Of a stretch of DNA of 64,000 nucleotides, positions 1-10,530 are shown piece after piece (within the stretch, counting starts at the first letter, position 1; each line of letters starts with the position of its first letter). The position numbers and the translations under genes are program-made. This DNA is from JACCZX01 sp963807155 (GTDB lineage: Bacteria > Pseudomonadota > Gammaproteobacteria > Burkholderiales > Burkholderiaceae_F): contig CAWEAZ010000029.1 of assembly GCA_963807155.1 (NCBI GenBank), positions 186,001-250,000 of the forward strand, written 5' to 3'. The notes below the pieces were generated by a model. It did no database searches and was not told the DNA's origin. It saw nothing but the letters and a program-made list of their open reading frames with translations.

Positions 1-1
1 G

Positions 2-859
2 CCGAACCTGAATCCTCCGCTGCCGCAGGACATCAACGCCTGGGTGCGCGCCGCTGAAACCGGGAGCTACTCGGTGCAAATCGCTCGGAGCGGCTACGAA
101 ATCGCAACACGCGAGATCCAGCGGCAGCGAGACGCCTATAAGCCGACTGTCGATCTGGTCAGCGGCTACAACATCAATAAATTTAACGGCACGCAAAGCA
201 GCGACCTGAATCCGCGCATCAACAGCGGCTCGGTCGGTGTGTTGTTGAACGTGCCGATCTACACCGGCGGGCTGATTCAAAGCCGCGTGCGCGAAGCGCT
301 CGCGCTGCAGGAGCGCTCGAACTTCGATCTCGAGTCGGCACGCCGCACCGCGGCCAACGCCGCGCGTGACGCCTACACCGGCGTCAACTTTGGACTGGCG
401 CAGGTCAGCGCGCTCGAATCGGCTGAAATATCCGCGCGTACACAACTGGAATCGACGCAGCTGGGCTACGAAGTCGGTGTGCGCATTCAGCTTGACGTGC
501 TGAACGCGACGACCCAACTGGTGCAAACACAGCGCGATTTGAAGCGCGCTCGTTACGATGTTTTGCTGGCAGGCTTGCGATTGAAGTCCGCGGCGGGCAC
601 GCTGGGTGATGAAGACATGGCGGCGGTCAACGCGCTGCTTGACCCGGCCGAGCCGATCACTATGCCGGATGTTCCCGCGGTTAACGTGCGGTCGCCGCAG
701 CGCTCGAATCCTCCGACGCTAACGCCCCCTGCTACGACGTCACCGCCTACGCCGACAACGCGCCCTCGTGGAACCACTTCGACACCGCGCGTTAGCGATC
801 CGGCACCGCCGTTGCCACCGGTTGGCGGACCGACTCCACCGCCGACGCCACCTCGATAA
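2..859 (+). CDS. tolC: TolC-family outer membrane efflux protein, C-terminal part
   Basis: The reading frame is open from base 2, so the true start lies left of the window and only about 285 C-terminal residues are visible. The TolC repeat pattern is clear: a strand region (PTVDLVSGYNINKF), then NVPIYTGGLIQSRVREA, then long amphipathic helices ending in the typical QTQRDLKRARYDVLLAGLRL. Such proteins form the outer membrane and periplasmic tunnel of type I secretion or RND efflux systems. After the last helix there is an unusual tail of about 60 residues rich in Pro and Thr. Its coding sequence overlaps the end of convergent waaA by 68 bases. The family is certain; the transported substrate cannot be read. 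Confidence 0.88.
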   Translation, partial: PNLNPPLPQDINAWVRAAETGSYSVQIARSGYEIATREIQRQRDAYKPTVDLVSGYNINKFNGTQSSDLNPRINSGSVGVLLNVPIYTGGLIQSRVREALALQERSNFDLESARRTAANAARDAYTGVNFGLAQVSALESAEISARTQLESTQLGYEVGVRIQLDVLNATTQLVQTQRDLKRARYDVLLAGLRLKSAAGTLGDEDMAAVNALLDPAEPITMPDVPAVNVRSPQRSNPPTLTPPATTSPPTPTTRPRGTTSTPRVSDPAPPLPPVGGPTPPPTPPR

Positions 860-2119
860 GGGGCGCCAGCCGCGCCAGCGTGCGTGCTGTCGCACCGCGG
901 TGTGCGCCGGTAAATTTCAGCGCGGCTTCGCTCATTTGCTGGCGCTGTAGGCGGTTGTTCGCAATCGACGTCATCGTCGCAACAGCCCCTGCTGCGTTCA
1001 CTACACGTATCGCAGCTCCCGCCTCAATCGCGTCGTGAGTCGCCTGCTCGAAGTTAAACGTATGCGGTCCGACGACTACTGGAGTACCGACTGCGCACGC
1101 CTCAATCAGATTCTGCCCGCCCAGATTGAGCAAACTGCCGCCGATGAACGCGACGTCCGCGGCTGCGTAGTAGAGGGGCATCTCTCCTATCGAATCGCCA
1201 AGAGTGATCTTCCACTGGTGATCTGCTTCGAAATTGGATCTGGAGCGACGCGAGAGAGGCAGCCCGCGCGCTTCGATCATCTGCGCCACCTCGTCGAAAC
1301 GCTGCGGGTGGCGCGGAACGATCACAATCGTTGCATCGACACGTTTGCCCAATGCGTCCAGGATCATTGCTTCCTCGCCATCGCGCGTGCTGGCAAAGAG
1401 CCAGACCGGCCGATCGCCAAGCACACCCCGCCACGTTTTGCCACGAGCAACCTGAATCTGGTCGGGCGTAAAGTCGAATTTCAGGTTGCCGACCACTTCG
1501 ACTTCCTTCGCTCCAACCTGCCGAATTCGGTCTGCGTCGGCGCGGGTTTGTGCCAGCGCCAACGAGAATCGCGCTGCGGTCTCCCGCATCAACGCCGCAT
1601 AGCGGCGCGACAATCGATAGGAGCGCTCCGACAGCCGCCCATTTACGAGTGCCATCGGTATGCGGTGTTCACTCGCGAGTGCGACAAGATTTGGCCATGC
1701 CTCCGTCTCGACGCAGATGCCCAGCACCGGCCGAAACGCGCGCAGAAAACGCCGCACCGCGTACGGCAGGTCGTACGGAAGATAGGTTTGCAGCATGCGT
1801 CCGGGTAATCGGGCAGCGACATCTGCGCCGGCCGCGCGACCCGTTGGCGTCATGTGAGTCAATAAGAACCGGTGGCGCGGATACTGCGCGGCAAGCGCAT
1901 CGATCAAGCGGTTCGGCCGCGCGCGTTTCGCCGAGTGAGACGGCGTGAATCCAAATTAAGGGCAGATCGCCCTTGTGCAATGTAGCGCGCGAAGCCGAAG
2001 CGCTCAGCCCAATGCAGTCGATATTCGGGTTGCCGGCGGGAACGCCAGAGCAGATAGAGCGCCGCGAACGGCATGGCGAAAAAAGCAACGGCGGTGTAGG
2101 CCCCGCGCGCGAGTGTCAT
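792..2119 (-). CDS. waaA: 3-deoxy-D-manno-octulosonic acid (Kdo) transferase, frameshifted
   Basis: Transfers Kdo from CMP-Kdo to lipid IVA at the cytoplasmic face of the inner membrane. Three frames must be joined. The N-terminus (ATG at 2119) has one membrane anchor and RRQPEYRLHWAERFG. The second frame gives WIHAVSLGETRAAEP, the family motif with the catalytic Glu. The third, from about 1907 to 792, gives the rest of the GT-B fold including GGSLLNLGGQNLIEACAVG. Breaks lie near 1965 and 1915. The start overlaps the waaC stop (ATGA), so the two are co-transcribed. The last residues run into convergent tolC. Because the family is normally indispensable, sequence error is likelier than gene loss. 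Confidence 0.88.
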
Positions 2120-3091
2120 AGAGGCCGATTCATCACGCGCGCCGCTGCGTCGATCACCTCACTTGCAGATGGGGCCGCCATTGCATTCCCGACGCTGATA
2201 ACGGAGTTGCCAGCATCGGCATCGCCGGTCAGCCCCACGAGTGCTGGGTCGTAATCGCAAAAGATGCCGACCGTCGGCCGTCCGAGCGCCGCCGCCAGAT
2301 GAGTCAAACCGGTATCAAGGCCGATCACGATCGACGCCGTTGCAAGCGTAGACGCAATCGCATCGAGGGCCGACGGGGGACGAACTTCGGCGCGCTGCAT
2401 GCGAGCAGCAAGCGACTCGGTTCGTATGCGCTCCGCTCGCCGACCCGCAAAACAGAACACTGGTGATGCCTTGGTCTGACAGCCACCGCTCGACTGCAAG
2501 CCAGTGCTCGGTCGTGCCACAGCTTGGTTGCGCGGCTGGCGTTGACCAGCAACACCGCCGGCAGCGGATTGGCGCTGATTTTCGCGATTCAACGCCTGAC
2601 GCGATGCCGAAACGTGGCGCACTGGTGACTGCATATCCGAGCGCTGCAGCGCCGAGACGCCGGCAGCGCTCGATAGCGTGCAAACTGCGCGGCACTTCAA
2701 ACTGATGTTGATAAAACTGCGCCGCGATACCCTCGCGCGCCGTAGATGAATCAAAGCCGGTGACCGGCGCGCCGGTCCAGCGCGCCAACCATGCACTCTT
2801 CGCCAGCCCCTGCACGTCGAGCACGAGGTCATAGTGGGTATCACGCAATGCGCTTTTCGCGATCCGTACTTCGCGCCACACGGCCGGATCGAACGGGCGC
2901 TTGCGCCAGCGACGTAACGCGACTCGATGCACAACGCTGACATAACGGCTCATCGCCGGAATCGCAGCAAATGCTTCTTCGCACAACCAGTCGATCTGCG
3001 CGTCCGGCAGCGCGTCCGCGATATCCACTGCCAATGGCAACGCATGGACCACGTCGCCCATCGAGGACGTCTTGACGATCAGGATTTGCAC
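2116..3091 (-). CDS. waaC: Lipopolysaccharide heptosyltransferase I, frameshifted
   Basis: Adds the first heptose to Kdo2-lipid A. The start MQILIVKTSSMGDVVHALP is the classical GT9 N-terminus. The N-terminal Rossmann half is intact to about residue 170. The remainder is scattered over three frames: LLVNASRATKLWHD near 2540, then EHWLAVERWLSDQGI, then IVIGLDTGLTHLAAALGRP near 2310, the nucleotide-sugar binding end. At least three indels between about 2570 and 2400 are needed to restore it. Gene order waaC then waaA with a four-base overlap fits a core-lipid A operon. ADP-heptose would come from the hld genes at 43-46 kb. Confidence 0.86.
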
Positions 3092-3118
3092 AGAGCCAAT
3101 TGTGCAGCCTGAGCGTCT

Positions 3119-4132
3119 TCAGTTGCGATATCCGTTTGGGTTCTGCTGCTGCCACCGCCAGCCATCGGCGCACGCCTGCTCAATGCTTCGCTTGACCTGC
3201 CATCCAAGCAGGCGCTGCGCTAGCGAGGCATCGGCCCAGCACGCAGCGATATCACCGGCGCGACGCGGTCCAAACTCGTACGGAATCTTGCATGTGGTCG
3301 CACTTTCGAACGCCGCGATCATCTGCAGGACGCTGACGCCACGGCCTGCTCCAAGATTGATCGTCGAATACCCGCCGCTTGCGAATGCGTACTCGAGCGC
3401 GGCGACGTGACCGCGCGCCAGATCCATCACGTGCAGATAGTCGCGCACCCCGGTGCCGTCGGGCGTCGGCCAGTCGTTACCCCAGATCGTCAGCTTGTCG
3501 CGCTTGCCGATTGCCACCTGCGTGATGAACGGAAATAGATTATTCGGCACGTCGTGCGGGTCTTCGCCGATCAGGCCGCTTTCGTGCGAGCCGATCGGAT
3601 TGAAATAGCGCAGCGAGATCGCCGCATGTTCCGCACCGGCGGCACACCAGTCGCGCAGGATCTGTTCGACCATCGCCTTGGTGTGCCCATACGGGTTGAT
3701 CGGCCGTACAGCAGCGTCTTCGGCTATCGGCAGCTTGTCGGGCACGCCGTAGACGGTCGCCGACGAACTGAACACAAGGCGCTGCACCTTTCGCTCGTGC
3801 ATCGCGTCGAGCAGTGCCAGTGTGCCGCCCACGTTGTTGCCGTAGTAGTCGACCGGCTGCGAAACCGATTCTCCGACCGCTTTTAGCGCGGCAAAGTGAA
3901 TGACGCCATCGACCGGCCGCTTGAACACACGCGACATCACTTCGCGATCGCGCACATCGCCGGTGACGGTCGTCACGCGCTTGCCGGCAATTTTCTCGAC
4001 GCGCTTGATTGCTTCCGGCGCGCTGTTGCTGAAATTATCCAGACACACGACGTCATACCCGCTGGCAAGCAGCTCGACCATCGTATGCGTGCCGATGTAA
4101 CCCGCACCTCCGGTAACCAGCACGGTCTTCAA
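3119..4132 (-). CDS. galE: UDP-glucose 4-epimerase
   Basis: Interconverts UDP-glucose and UDP-galactose with bound NAD in the cytoplasm. Intact at 337 residues, the normal length. It shows the NAD-binding TGGAGYIGTH at residues 7-16, the FSSSATVYG strand with the catalytic Ser/Thr, and the YGHTK catalytic Tyr-Lys pair. The start appears to be TTG at 4132, which overlaps the stop of the upstream phosphomannomutase gene (TTGA), so the two are translationally coupled. It is followed 27 bases later by waaC. Supplies UDP-galactose for core or polymer synthesis. Confidence 0.93.
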   Translation of the reverse strand: MKTVLVTGGAGYIGTHTMVELLASGYDVVCLDNFSNSAPEAIKRVEKIAGKRVTTVTGDVRDREVMSRVFKRPVDGVIHFAALKAVGESVSQPVDYYGNNVGGTLALLDAMHERKVQRLVFSSSATVYGVPDKLPIAEDAAVRPINPYGHTKAMVEQILRDWCAAGAEHAAISLRYFNPIGSHESGLIGEDPHDVPNNLFPFITQVAIGKRDKLTIWGNDWPTPDGTGVRDYLHVMDLARGHVAALEYAFASGGYSTINLGAGRGVSVLQMIAAFESATTCKIPYEFGPRRAGDIAACWADASLAQRLLGWQVKRSIEQACADGWRWQQQNPNGYRN

Positions 4133-5538
4133 GACGTCATGCGAAACGGCAAGCGCGCGTCCGGTTTTATCTTCAGTATCTGCGCCCCAAAATCGCGCTG
4201 GATGCGCTCGAGCGCGGCGATGTCGTCGCCTTCGAAGCGCATCACGACGACCGGCGTCGTGTTCGACGGCCGAGCCAGTCCGAAACCGTCTGCGTACTCA
4301 ACGCGCACGCCGTCGATCGTGATGATCTCCTTCGCGCCCGCGAATTCGCCCTCTGTTCGCAAGCGCTCGACCAGCGAAAAATTCTCGCCGTCTGCGGTCT
4401 TCAATTGCAGCTCGGGCGTGTTGATCGCTGCCGGCAGGGCATTCAACACGGCCGAAGGATCGGCGTGCCGACCGACTATCTCCAGCAGACGCGCACCCGC
4501 GTACAAGCCGTCGTCAAAGCCGGGCCAACGGTCATTGAAAAACAGATGGCCACTCATCTCGCCAGCGAAAGGCGCGTTCGTTTCCTTCAGCTTGGCCTTG
4601 ATCAACGAGTGCCCAGTGCGCCACATCGTCGGACGTCCACCGTGCTGGCGAATCCACGGTGCGAGCAGGCGCGTGCATTTGACGTCGAAGATGATCTCGC
4701 CGCCGGGATGGTGCGCCAGTACATCCTGCGCGAACAACATGATCTGCCGATCGGGATAAATGATCTGGCCATCCTTGGTCACCACACCCAGGCGGTCGCC
4801 ATCGCCATCGAACGCGAGGCCGATTTCGGCATCGGTCTCGCGCAGGCAGCGAATCAGATCCTGCAAATTCTCCGGATGCGCGGGATCGGGATGATGATTC
4901 GGAAACGTGCCGTCGACATCGCAAAACAGCTCGATGACTTCGCAACCTAGGCGACGATAAAGCTCCGGGGCCACCGCGCCGGCAACGCCGTTGCCGCAAT
5001 CAATCGCGATTTTCATCGGCCGTGCCAGCTTGACGTCAGCAGTGATCGCATCGAGATACGCCGGTATCACGTCGACGCTGCTGCTTCTTCCGCGCCGAGT
5101 CGCAGTCACGATGCGCCCCTGCTCCAGCCGCTGCCGCAGCGCCTGAATGCCGTCGCCGTGCAACGTCGCACCGGCCATCATCATCTTCAGCCCGTTGTAC
5201 TCGGGCGGGTTGTGGCTGCCGGTGATTGAGACACCGGATCCGGTGTTCAGATGATGAGTTGCGAAATACAGCACTGGGGTGGGCACCATGCCGATGTCGA
5301 TGACGTCGATGCCGGTGCTTGTAATGCCATCGATCAATGCATCGCGCAAAGCCGGTCCGGAAAGCCGCCCGTCGCGACCGACCACCATAGAGGTCACCGC
5401 ACTGTCCAACGCGAGCGAACCAAGTGCGGCACCGATAGCACGCACTGAAGCGTAGGTCAGCGTGCGATCGACGATGCCGCGCACGTCGTACGCTTTGAAG
5501 ATCGAAGGATCCGGGAGCGGCAACTCGATAGCTTGCAT
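4129..5538 (-). CDS. manB: Phosphomannomutase/phosphoglucomutase
   Basis: Alpha-D-phosphohexomutase of the AlgC/ManB type, interconverting the 6- and 1-phosphates of mannose and/or glucose. Intact, about 469 residues from the ATG at 5538; an upstream in-frame ATG at 5595 would add 19 residues without family similarity. Visible are the phosphoserine loop GVSITGSHNPPEYNG, the metal loop AFDGDGDRLG and the sugar-binding GEMSGHLFF. It is first in the galE-waaC-waaA operon and diverges from manC, so mannose-1-phosphate made here can be used directly by ManC. Whether the enzyme prefers mannose or glucose cannot be told. Confidence 0.92.
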   Translation of the reverse strand: MQAIELPLPDPSIFKAYDVRGIVDRTLTYASVRAIGAALGSLALDSAVTSMVVGRDGRLSGPALRDALIDGITSTGIDVIDIGMVPTPVLYFATHHLNTGSGVSITGSHNPPEYNGLKMMMAGATLHGDGIQALRQRLEQGRIVTATRRGRSSSVDVIPAYLDAITADVKLARPMKIAIDCGNGVAGAVAPELYRRLGCEVIELFCDVDGTFPNHHPDPAHPENLQDLIRCLRETDAEIGLAFDGDGDRLGVVTKDGQIIYPDRQIMLFAQDVLAHHPGGEIIFDVKCTRLLAPWIRQHGGRPTMWRTGHSLIKAKLKETNAPFAGEMSGHLFFNDRWPGFDDGLYAGARLLEIVGRHADPSAVLNALPAAINTPELQLKTADGENFSLVERLRTEGEFAGAKEIITIDGVRVEYADGFGLARPSNTTPVVVMRFEGDDIAALERIQRDFGAQILKIKPDARLPFRMTS

Positions 5539-5643
5539 TTTCAACGACGATTCTAGCGGCCGACGCACTGATAAGCTTGCGCGAATAGCGGGCATGCACT
5601 AGTGCCTGTCACACACAAGGGACTTAGAGCAGCACGGAATTCA

Positions 5644-7078
5644 ATGCAACTACTTCCGATCATTCTTTCCGGCGGTTCCGGCACACGGCTTTGGCCGGTG
5701 TCGCGCGAGGCGATGCCAAAGCCTTTCATGAAAATTGCCGGAGGCAAGAGCCTGCTGCAGATGACTTGGGAGCGCGCGTGCGCGCTGCCCGGTGTTTCCC
5801 ACGCCGCGGTGGTCACCAATATGGCGTATTCATACAAGACCGCCGAAGAGCTGATGGACGAGTCCGGCGCGAAGCAGATCTCGCTGCTACTTGAGCCGGT
5901 CGGCCGCAACACGGCACCCGCAGTCGCGCTTGCGGCGCTATGGGCGCAGGCGAAGTTCGGATCGGATGTGGTGCTGGTCGTGCTCGCCGCCGATCACTTG
6001 ATCGACCGCCAATCGGGTTTCAACGATGCCGTGGTCGATGCCGCTGCGCTGGCTCAGCGCGAAGGTCGGCTGGTTCTTTTCGGCATCGAACCGTCGGGGC
6101 CGGAGACCGGCTACGGCTACATCGAGTGCGGGACACAAGTTGCGCAATTCGCATGCACACGAGGTCGTGCGCTTTGTCGAAAAGCCGTCAATCGATAAGG
6201 CGGGCGAGTACCTTCGAGCCGGCAACTTCGTGTGGAACAGCGGCATGTTCTGCTTTACCGCCGCCGCAATTCTGGCCGCACTCGAAAAACACGCGCCGCA
6301 GGTGCTGCAGAGCGGCGCAGCGCGTCGCGCAGTGCAGCGCGATGAGTGCGAGTGGCCAAGTACTGTTTGATGCAGCCTCGTTTGCCGACTTGCCTGACAT
6401 CTCGATCGATTACGCAGTGATGGAAAAAGCCGCAAATGTCGCCGTGATTCCATGCGCTTTCGGCTGGAGCGATATTGGCAGTTGGAAGGCGGTCGCCGAG
6501 ACGCGCGAGACCGACGAAGCCGGCAACAGCACCGAAGGCGACACGATCCTCGTCAACTCACGTCGCACGTATCTGCGATCGGAAGATCGGCTGGTGGCGG
6601 CAGTGGGCGTCGACGACCTCGTGGTCATCGATACGCCCGATGCGGTACTCGTAGCGCATAAGGACTCGAGTCAGCAAGTGAAGGACATCGTCGCCAAGTT
6701 AAAACGGGACGGTCACATCACCGACCAAGGAGCATCTGACCGTGCATCGGCCGTGGGGCAAGTACACCGTGTTGCACGAGGCGCCGCAGTTCAAGGTCAA
6801 GCGAATCGAAGTCAATCCGGGGAAGAAGCTGTCCCTGCAAATGCATCACAAGCGCTCGGAACACTGGGTCGTCGTGCAGAGGCAGTGCGCGCGTCACGGT
6901 CGGACGAGCGGTCAGCCGATCTGGGCCCAAACGAATCGATTTACGTTCCGATGCAAGATCAAACACCGGATCGAGAACGCGACGGATCAGCCGCTGACGA
7001 TGGTCGAAGTTGCAGTGCGGGGACTATCTGGGCGAAGACGACATCGTTCGCTTTTCGGACGATTTCGGACGCGCCTGA
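5644..7078 (+). CDS. manC: Mannose-1-phosphate guanylyltransferase / mannose-6-phosphate isomerase, frameshifted
   Basis: Makes GDP-mannose from mannose-1-phosphate and GTP. The N-terminal nucleotidyltransferase begins MQLLPIILSGGSGTRLWPVS. It continues in a second frame (HEVVRFVEKPSIDKAGEYL, from about 6150) and a third (ISIDYAVMEKAANVAVIP, from about 6360). The C-terminal cupin/PMI part (RPWGKYTVLHEAPQFKVKRI, then GKKLSLQMHHKRSEHWVVV) is in another frame. The end CGDYLGEDDIVRFSDDFGR is followed by a stop at 7076-7078. At least four indels are implied. The product feeds GMD/RMD, the AlgD-like dehydrogenase and mannosyltransferases. Convergent with rfbD, 17 bases apart. Confidence 0.87.
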
Positions 7079-7095
7079 CAGCGATCTGGCTTGCG

Positions 7096-7987
7096 TTATG
7101 GCAGCTGACGTAAGCACTCAGCAAGCGACTCCTGCCAATCCGGCACGTGCAAGTTCCACACAGTGCGCGCCTTTTCCGTACTGAGGCGCGAGTTCGCCGG
7201 CCGACGGGCGCGTGTCGGAAACTCGCTGGTCTTGATCGGGACAAGCCTGGGCGTCCGCACGCGTTGCTGAATCAAATCGGCTCGCGAAGATCGCGGAGGC
7301 AAAGCCGAACCAGCTCGTCACGCCACCGTTGACCACATGCACCGTATCGCCGTCTGTCTACCCGTTCTCGCGCCGCATCGCTCGACGAGATCTGCTCGAA
7401 GCATCTGCGCAGTAGCCGTTGCAATAAAGCCGGCAAAGGTCGGCGCACCAAACTGGTCATCAACTACGCGCAGCTCCTCGCGTTCGGTCGCCAGTCGCAG
7501 CATCGTGGTCAGAAAGTTGCGCCCGGCTGCAGCGTAGACCCAGCTCGTACGCAAGATCAGATGCGCGCAGCCTGAGTTGCGGATTCGCATGCTCGCCGTC
7601 CAACTTCGAACGTCCATACGCGGACAACGGCGCACGCAGATCCTCCTCGACATAAGGCAGCGCTTTGGTGCCGTCGAACACGTAGTCGGTCGAGTAGTGA
7701 ATTAAAGGAACTTGCCGCTCGCGTGCTGCGTCGGCAAGCTCGCCGACGCTGACGCCGTTGATGGTCAGTGCGGACTGTTCCTCCAACTCGGCACGCTCAA
7801 CATCGGTATAGGCTGCCGCGTTCACGATCACGTCCGGCGCGAGCGCCATTACTCGCGCTCGGATGTGCTGCGGCTGCGACAGATCCAATGTCGATCGATC
7901 GGTAGCAATCACGTTGCCGAGGGGCGCCAACGCAGTCGTCAAGCACCGGCCGACCTGACCGTCGCTCCCGGTCAACAATATTCGCAT
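7096..7987 (-). CDS. rfbD: dTDP-4-dehydrorhamnose reductase, frameshifted
   Basis: Last step of dTDP-L-rhamnose synthesis (NAD(P)H reduction of the 4-keto sugar). The N-terminus MRILLTGSDGQVGRCL and the YSTDYVFDGTK and YGRSKLDGE motifs (catalytic Tyr-Lys) are in the first frame. LILRTSWVYAAAGRNFLTTM is in a second frame from about 7560. The C-terminus RRPANSRLSTEKARTVW to LPDWQ-like VPDWQESLAECLRQLP is in a third and ends at 7096. About three indels between 7580 and 7190. It lies 15 bases downstream of rfbA in the same operon. Confidence 0.88.
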
Positions 7988-8002
7988 TGCGGCTTGAGCG
8001 TG

Positions 8003-8909
8003 TCAGACCCGCGCGCTGGTTCCAGCATCCAAGATGCGTTCGTCGGCAATGCGCAGCAGATAGCGCCCATATTCGCTCTGGCCCATCGCATGCGCAAGTG
8101 CGAGCATGGCATCGCGATCGATATAGCCCATGCGCCAAGCAATCTCTTCAGGGCACGACACCTTGAGTCCTTGACGCTTCTCGATCGTTGCAATGAACGT
8201 CGATGCTTCAAGCAACGAGTCGTGGGTGCCGGTATCAAGCCAGGCGATACCGCGGCCCATCACCTCGGCTGTCAGCTCGCCCCATTCCAGATATTGGCGA
8301 TTAAGGTCGGTGATTTCGAGTTCACCACGTGCAGACGGCTTTAGTTCTGCAGCAATCGACGGTGCTCGTCGATCGTAAAAGTAAAGTCCCGTTACTGCAT
8401 AGCTGGAACGCGCTTGTTTCGGCTTTTCCTCCAGCGTCTTGGCTCGGCCCGCAGTCGTCGAACTCGATCACTCCATAGCGTCCGGGGTCATTGACGTGAT
8501 ATGCAAATACCGTCGCGCCCGCCGTTTGCGCGTTTGCCTTTTGCAAAGCAATCGGTAAATCATGGCCGTAAAAAATGTTATCGCCCAGCACGAGTGCACT
8601 TGCACTGCCTCCGATAAATTGCTTGCCGATAACAAACGCCTGCGCCAGACCGTCAGGTGAGGGTTGGCTTGCATAGGTGAGACTCAAACCCCAGCGCGAC
8701 CCGTCACCGAGCAACTCGCGAAAACGCGGCGTGTCTGCCGGTGTCGAGATAATCAAAATGTCGCGAATGCCCGCGAGCATCAGCGTGCACAGCGGGTAGT
8801 AAATCATCGGCTTGTCGTACACCGGCAGCAATTGCTTAGACAGGACATGCGTCACCGGATAGAGGCGCGTGCCCGATCCGCCCGCCAGAACGATGCCTTT
8901 TCTCGTCAT
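8003..8909 (-). CDS. rfbA: Glucose-1-phosphate thymidylyltransferase, frameshifted
   Basis: First step of dTDP-L-rhamnose synthesis (dTTP plus glucose-1-phosphate). The start MTRKGIVLAGGSGTRLYPVT carries the nucleotide-binding signature and is followed by SKQLLPVYDKPMIYYPL. The first frame is intact to about residue 165. After one or more indels near 8400 the C-terminal half resumes (GIAWLDTGTHDSLLEAS and SCPEEIAWRMGYIDRDAM). Total length is normal at about 300 residues. The 219-base gap upstream separates it from divergent rfbC and should hold promoters for both. Confidence 0.9.
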
Positions 8910-9128
8910 GCGAATCTACTTACGCGATACCGCGCAACTGGCTTGCGGCAAGATTGAAAGCAAGTACCGTCCTCGAATCGTTTGCCTGCGATATTCAAGC
9001 GCGCTAGGCCGCCAGAAAACACGAAAGCGCTTGGTCATCAGTGATCTACCTAAGCCGCGCCGTGAAAGGAGAGTCGCCTCCGGTATTCTCTCATGCGAGT
9101 TCGATAGCTTTGAAAATGACTAGCAAGA
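8910..9128. promoter_or_regulatory. Divergent intergenic region between rfbA and rfbC
   Basis: This 219-base space separates two oppositely oriented genes of one pathway, so it must hold promoters for both. It contains no convincing ORF. I could not identify a clear -35/-10 pair by eye. A purine-rich stretch (gaaaggagag, near 9063) precedes rfbC but lies too far from the ATG to be its ribosome binding site. Confidence 0.4.
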
Positions 9129-9671
9129 ATGCAGATCGTACCGACGGCGTTGCCTGATGTACTGTTGATCAAACCAATCGTGTGGAGCGATGCTCGTGGG
9201 TTCTTCCTGGAGTCATGGAACGAAAGTGCGTTCGAACGCGCGGGCCTTAATGTCCACTTTCGTCAGGACAATCACTCGCGGTCCGTGCGCAATGTCTTGC
9301 GCGGCATGCACTATCAGCTCGAACGGCCGCAGGGGAAATTGATTCGGTGTTCGCGCGGTGCGATATTTGACGTTGCAGTCGATTTGCGGCGTAGTGCGTC
9401 GACGTTTGGGCGCTGGACCGGAGTCGAGCTTTCCGAATTCAATCACCAGATGCTGTGGATCCCGCCTGGCTTTGGGCACGGGTTCTTCGTCCTGAATGAC
9501 GAAGCTGATGTGCATTACAAAGCAACCGAGCTGTACGACGCGAAATCAGACCGTGTCGTGCTCTGGAGTGACCAGCATCTTGCAATCGACTGGCCGCTAA
9601 CGGGAGCTCCCGTTCTTTCCATCAGGGATGCGAACGCGCCGACGCTGGATAAAGCTGAGCTATTCAAATAA
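9129..9671 (+). CDS. rfbC: dTDP-4-dehydrorhamnose 3,5-epimerase
   Basis: Double epimerisation of dTDP-4-keto-6-deoxyglucose. Intact at 180 residues, the usual length. The cupin signature is present: DARGFFLESWNE, LRGMHYQ with the catalytic His at about residue 61, and WIPPGFGHGFFVLND. It diverges from rfbA-rfbD and is followed 19 bases later by wzm. The fourth pathway gene, rfbB, is about 28 kb away at 37.6-38.7 kb, so the rhamnose genes of this locus are split over three transcription units. Confidence 0.94.
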   Translation: MQIVPTALPDVLLIKPIVWSDARGFFLESWNESAFERAGLNVHFRQDNHSRSVRNVLRGMHYQLERPQGKLIRCSRGAIFDVAVDLRRSASTFGRWTGVELSEFNHQMLWIPPGFGHGFFVLNDEADVHYKATELYDAKSDRVVLWSDQHLAIDWPLTGAPVLSIRDANAPTLDKAELFK

Positions 9672-9690
9672 ACGACTGACGCGAAATTAC

Positions 9691-10513
9691 GTGAATACAT
9701 CGTCGATCTCATTGAAGGCACTCGCGTCCAGCGGGTGGAAGCAGCGTGAGCTGTTGTATCAAATGACAAAGCGCGATGTGTTGGGTCGATATCGCGGGTC
9801 GGCGCTCGGTGTCTTTTGGTCGCTAGCCCATCCGATATTGATGCTGATCGTCTATACCTTCGTTTTTTCGGTCGTCTTCACAGCACGATGGCCGGGAAGC
9901 GCAACCGACAGCAGACTTGGTTTTGCGATCGTTCTTTTCGCAGGGATGATCGTGTTCGGAATTTTTTCCGAGTGCATTCAACGCGCGTCCGGACTCATCG
10001 TGAGTCAACCGAACTTCGTCAAGAAGGTGGTGTTCCCGCTCGAAATCATGGCGTGGACCACATTGGGAGCGGCACTTTTTCATGCCGCAATCAGCCTAGG
10101 GCGTGTTGACACTGCTGATCATCGTTGTGCAAGGCGGGCTACCCTGGACAGCCGTCCTGTTGCCAATTGTTCTGCTGCCGTTGCTGTGTCTGACGTTGGG
10201 ACTAACGTGGTTTTTCTCCGCGCTCGGCGTGTACGTCCGTGACATCAATCAGATGCTGGGCGTCATGGTAACGGCGCTGATGTTTCTGTCTCCAATTTTC
10301 TATCCAACGTCCGCGCTGCCGGCGGATGTCCGCTGGCTGTCAGCAGTCAATCCCATCGCGTTTTCGATCGAGCAGACACGCGCTGTTCTGATATTCGGCA
10401 CCTTGCCTGACTGGCGGTCACTCGCCATCTACACGGCGATCGCCGCAATAATCATGTGGCTGGGATTTGCTTGGTTCCAGAAAACTCGGCGCGGCTTCGC
10501 CGATGTCTTATAG
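9691..10513 (+). CDS. wzm: ABC-2 type polysaccharide exporter permease, frameshifted
   Basis: Membrane subunit of an O-antigen/capsule ABC exporter. The probable start is GTG at 9691 (VNTSSISLKALASSGWKQRE), followed by the family hallmark LLYQMTKRDVLGRYRGSALG. The protein is highly hydrophobic. One indel near 10100 splits it: the second frame gives TLLIIVVQGGLPWTAVLLPI and the diagnostic SPIFYPTSALP and VNPIAFSIEQTR. About 274 residues in total, normal for Wzm. Its ATPase partner (Wzt) is encoded 20 kb away at 29-31 kb on the other strand. Confidence 0.88.
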
Positions 10514-10530
10514 CGATTCAGCAACCGGCA

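Noticed and set aside
1035..1808. Long plus-strand ORF (257 codons) opposite waaA
   Set aside because: Antisense shadow of a clear Kdo transferase; no domain or ribosome binding site.
3896..4950. Plus-strand ORFs opposite galE and the phosphohexomutase
   Set aside because: Their translations are Arg/Ser-rich, without motifs, and mirror codon bias of the true genes.
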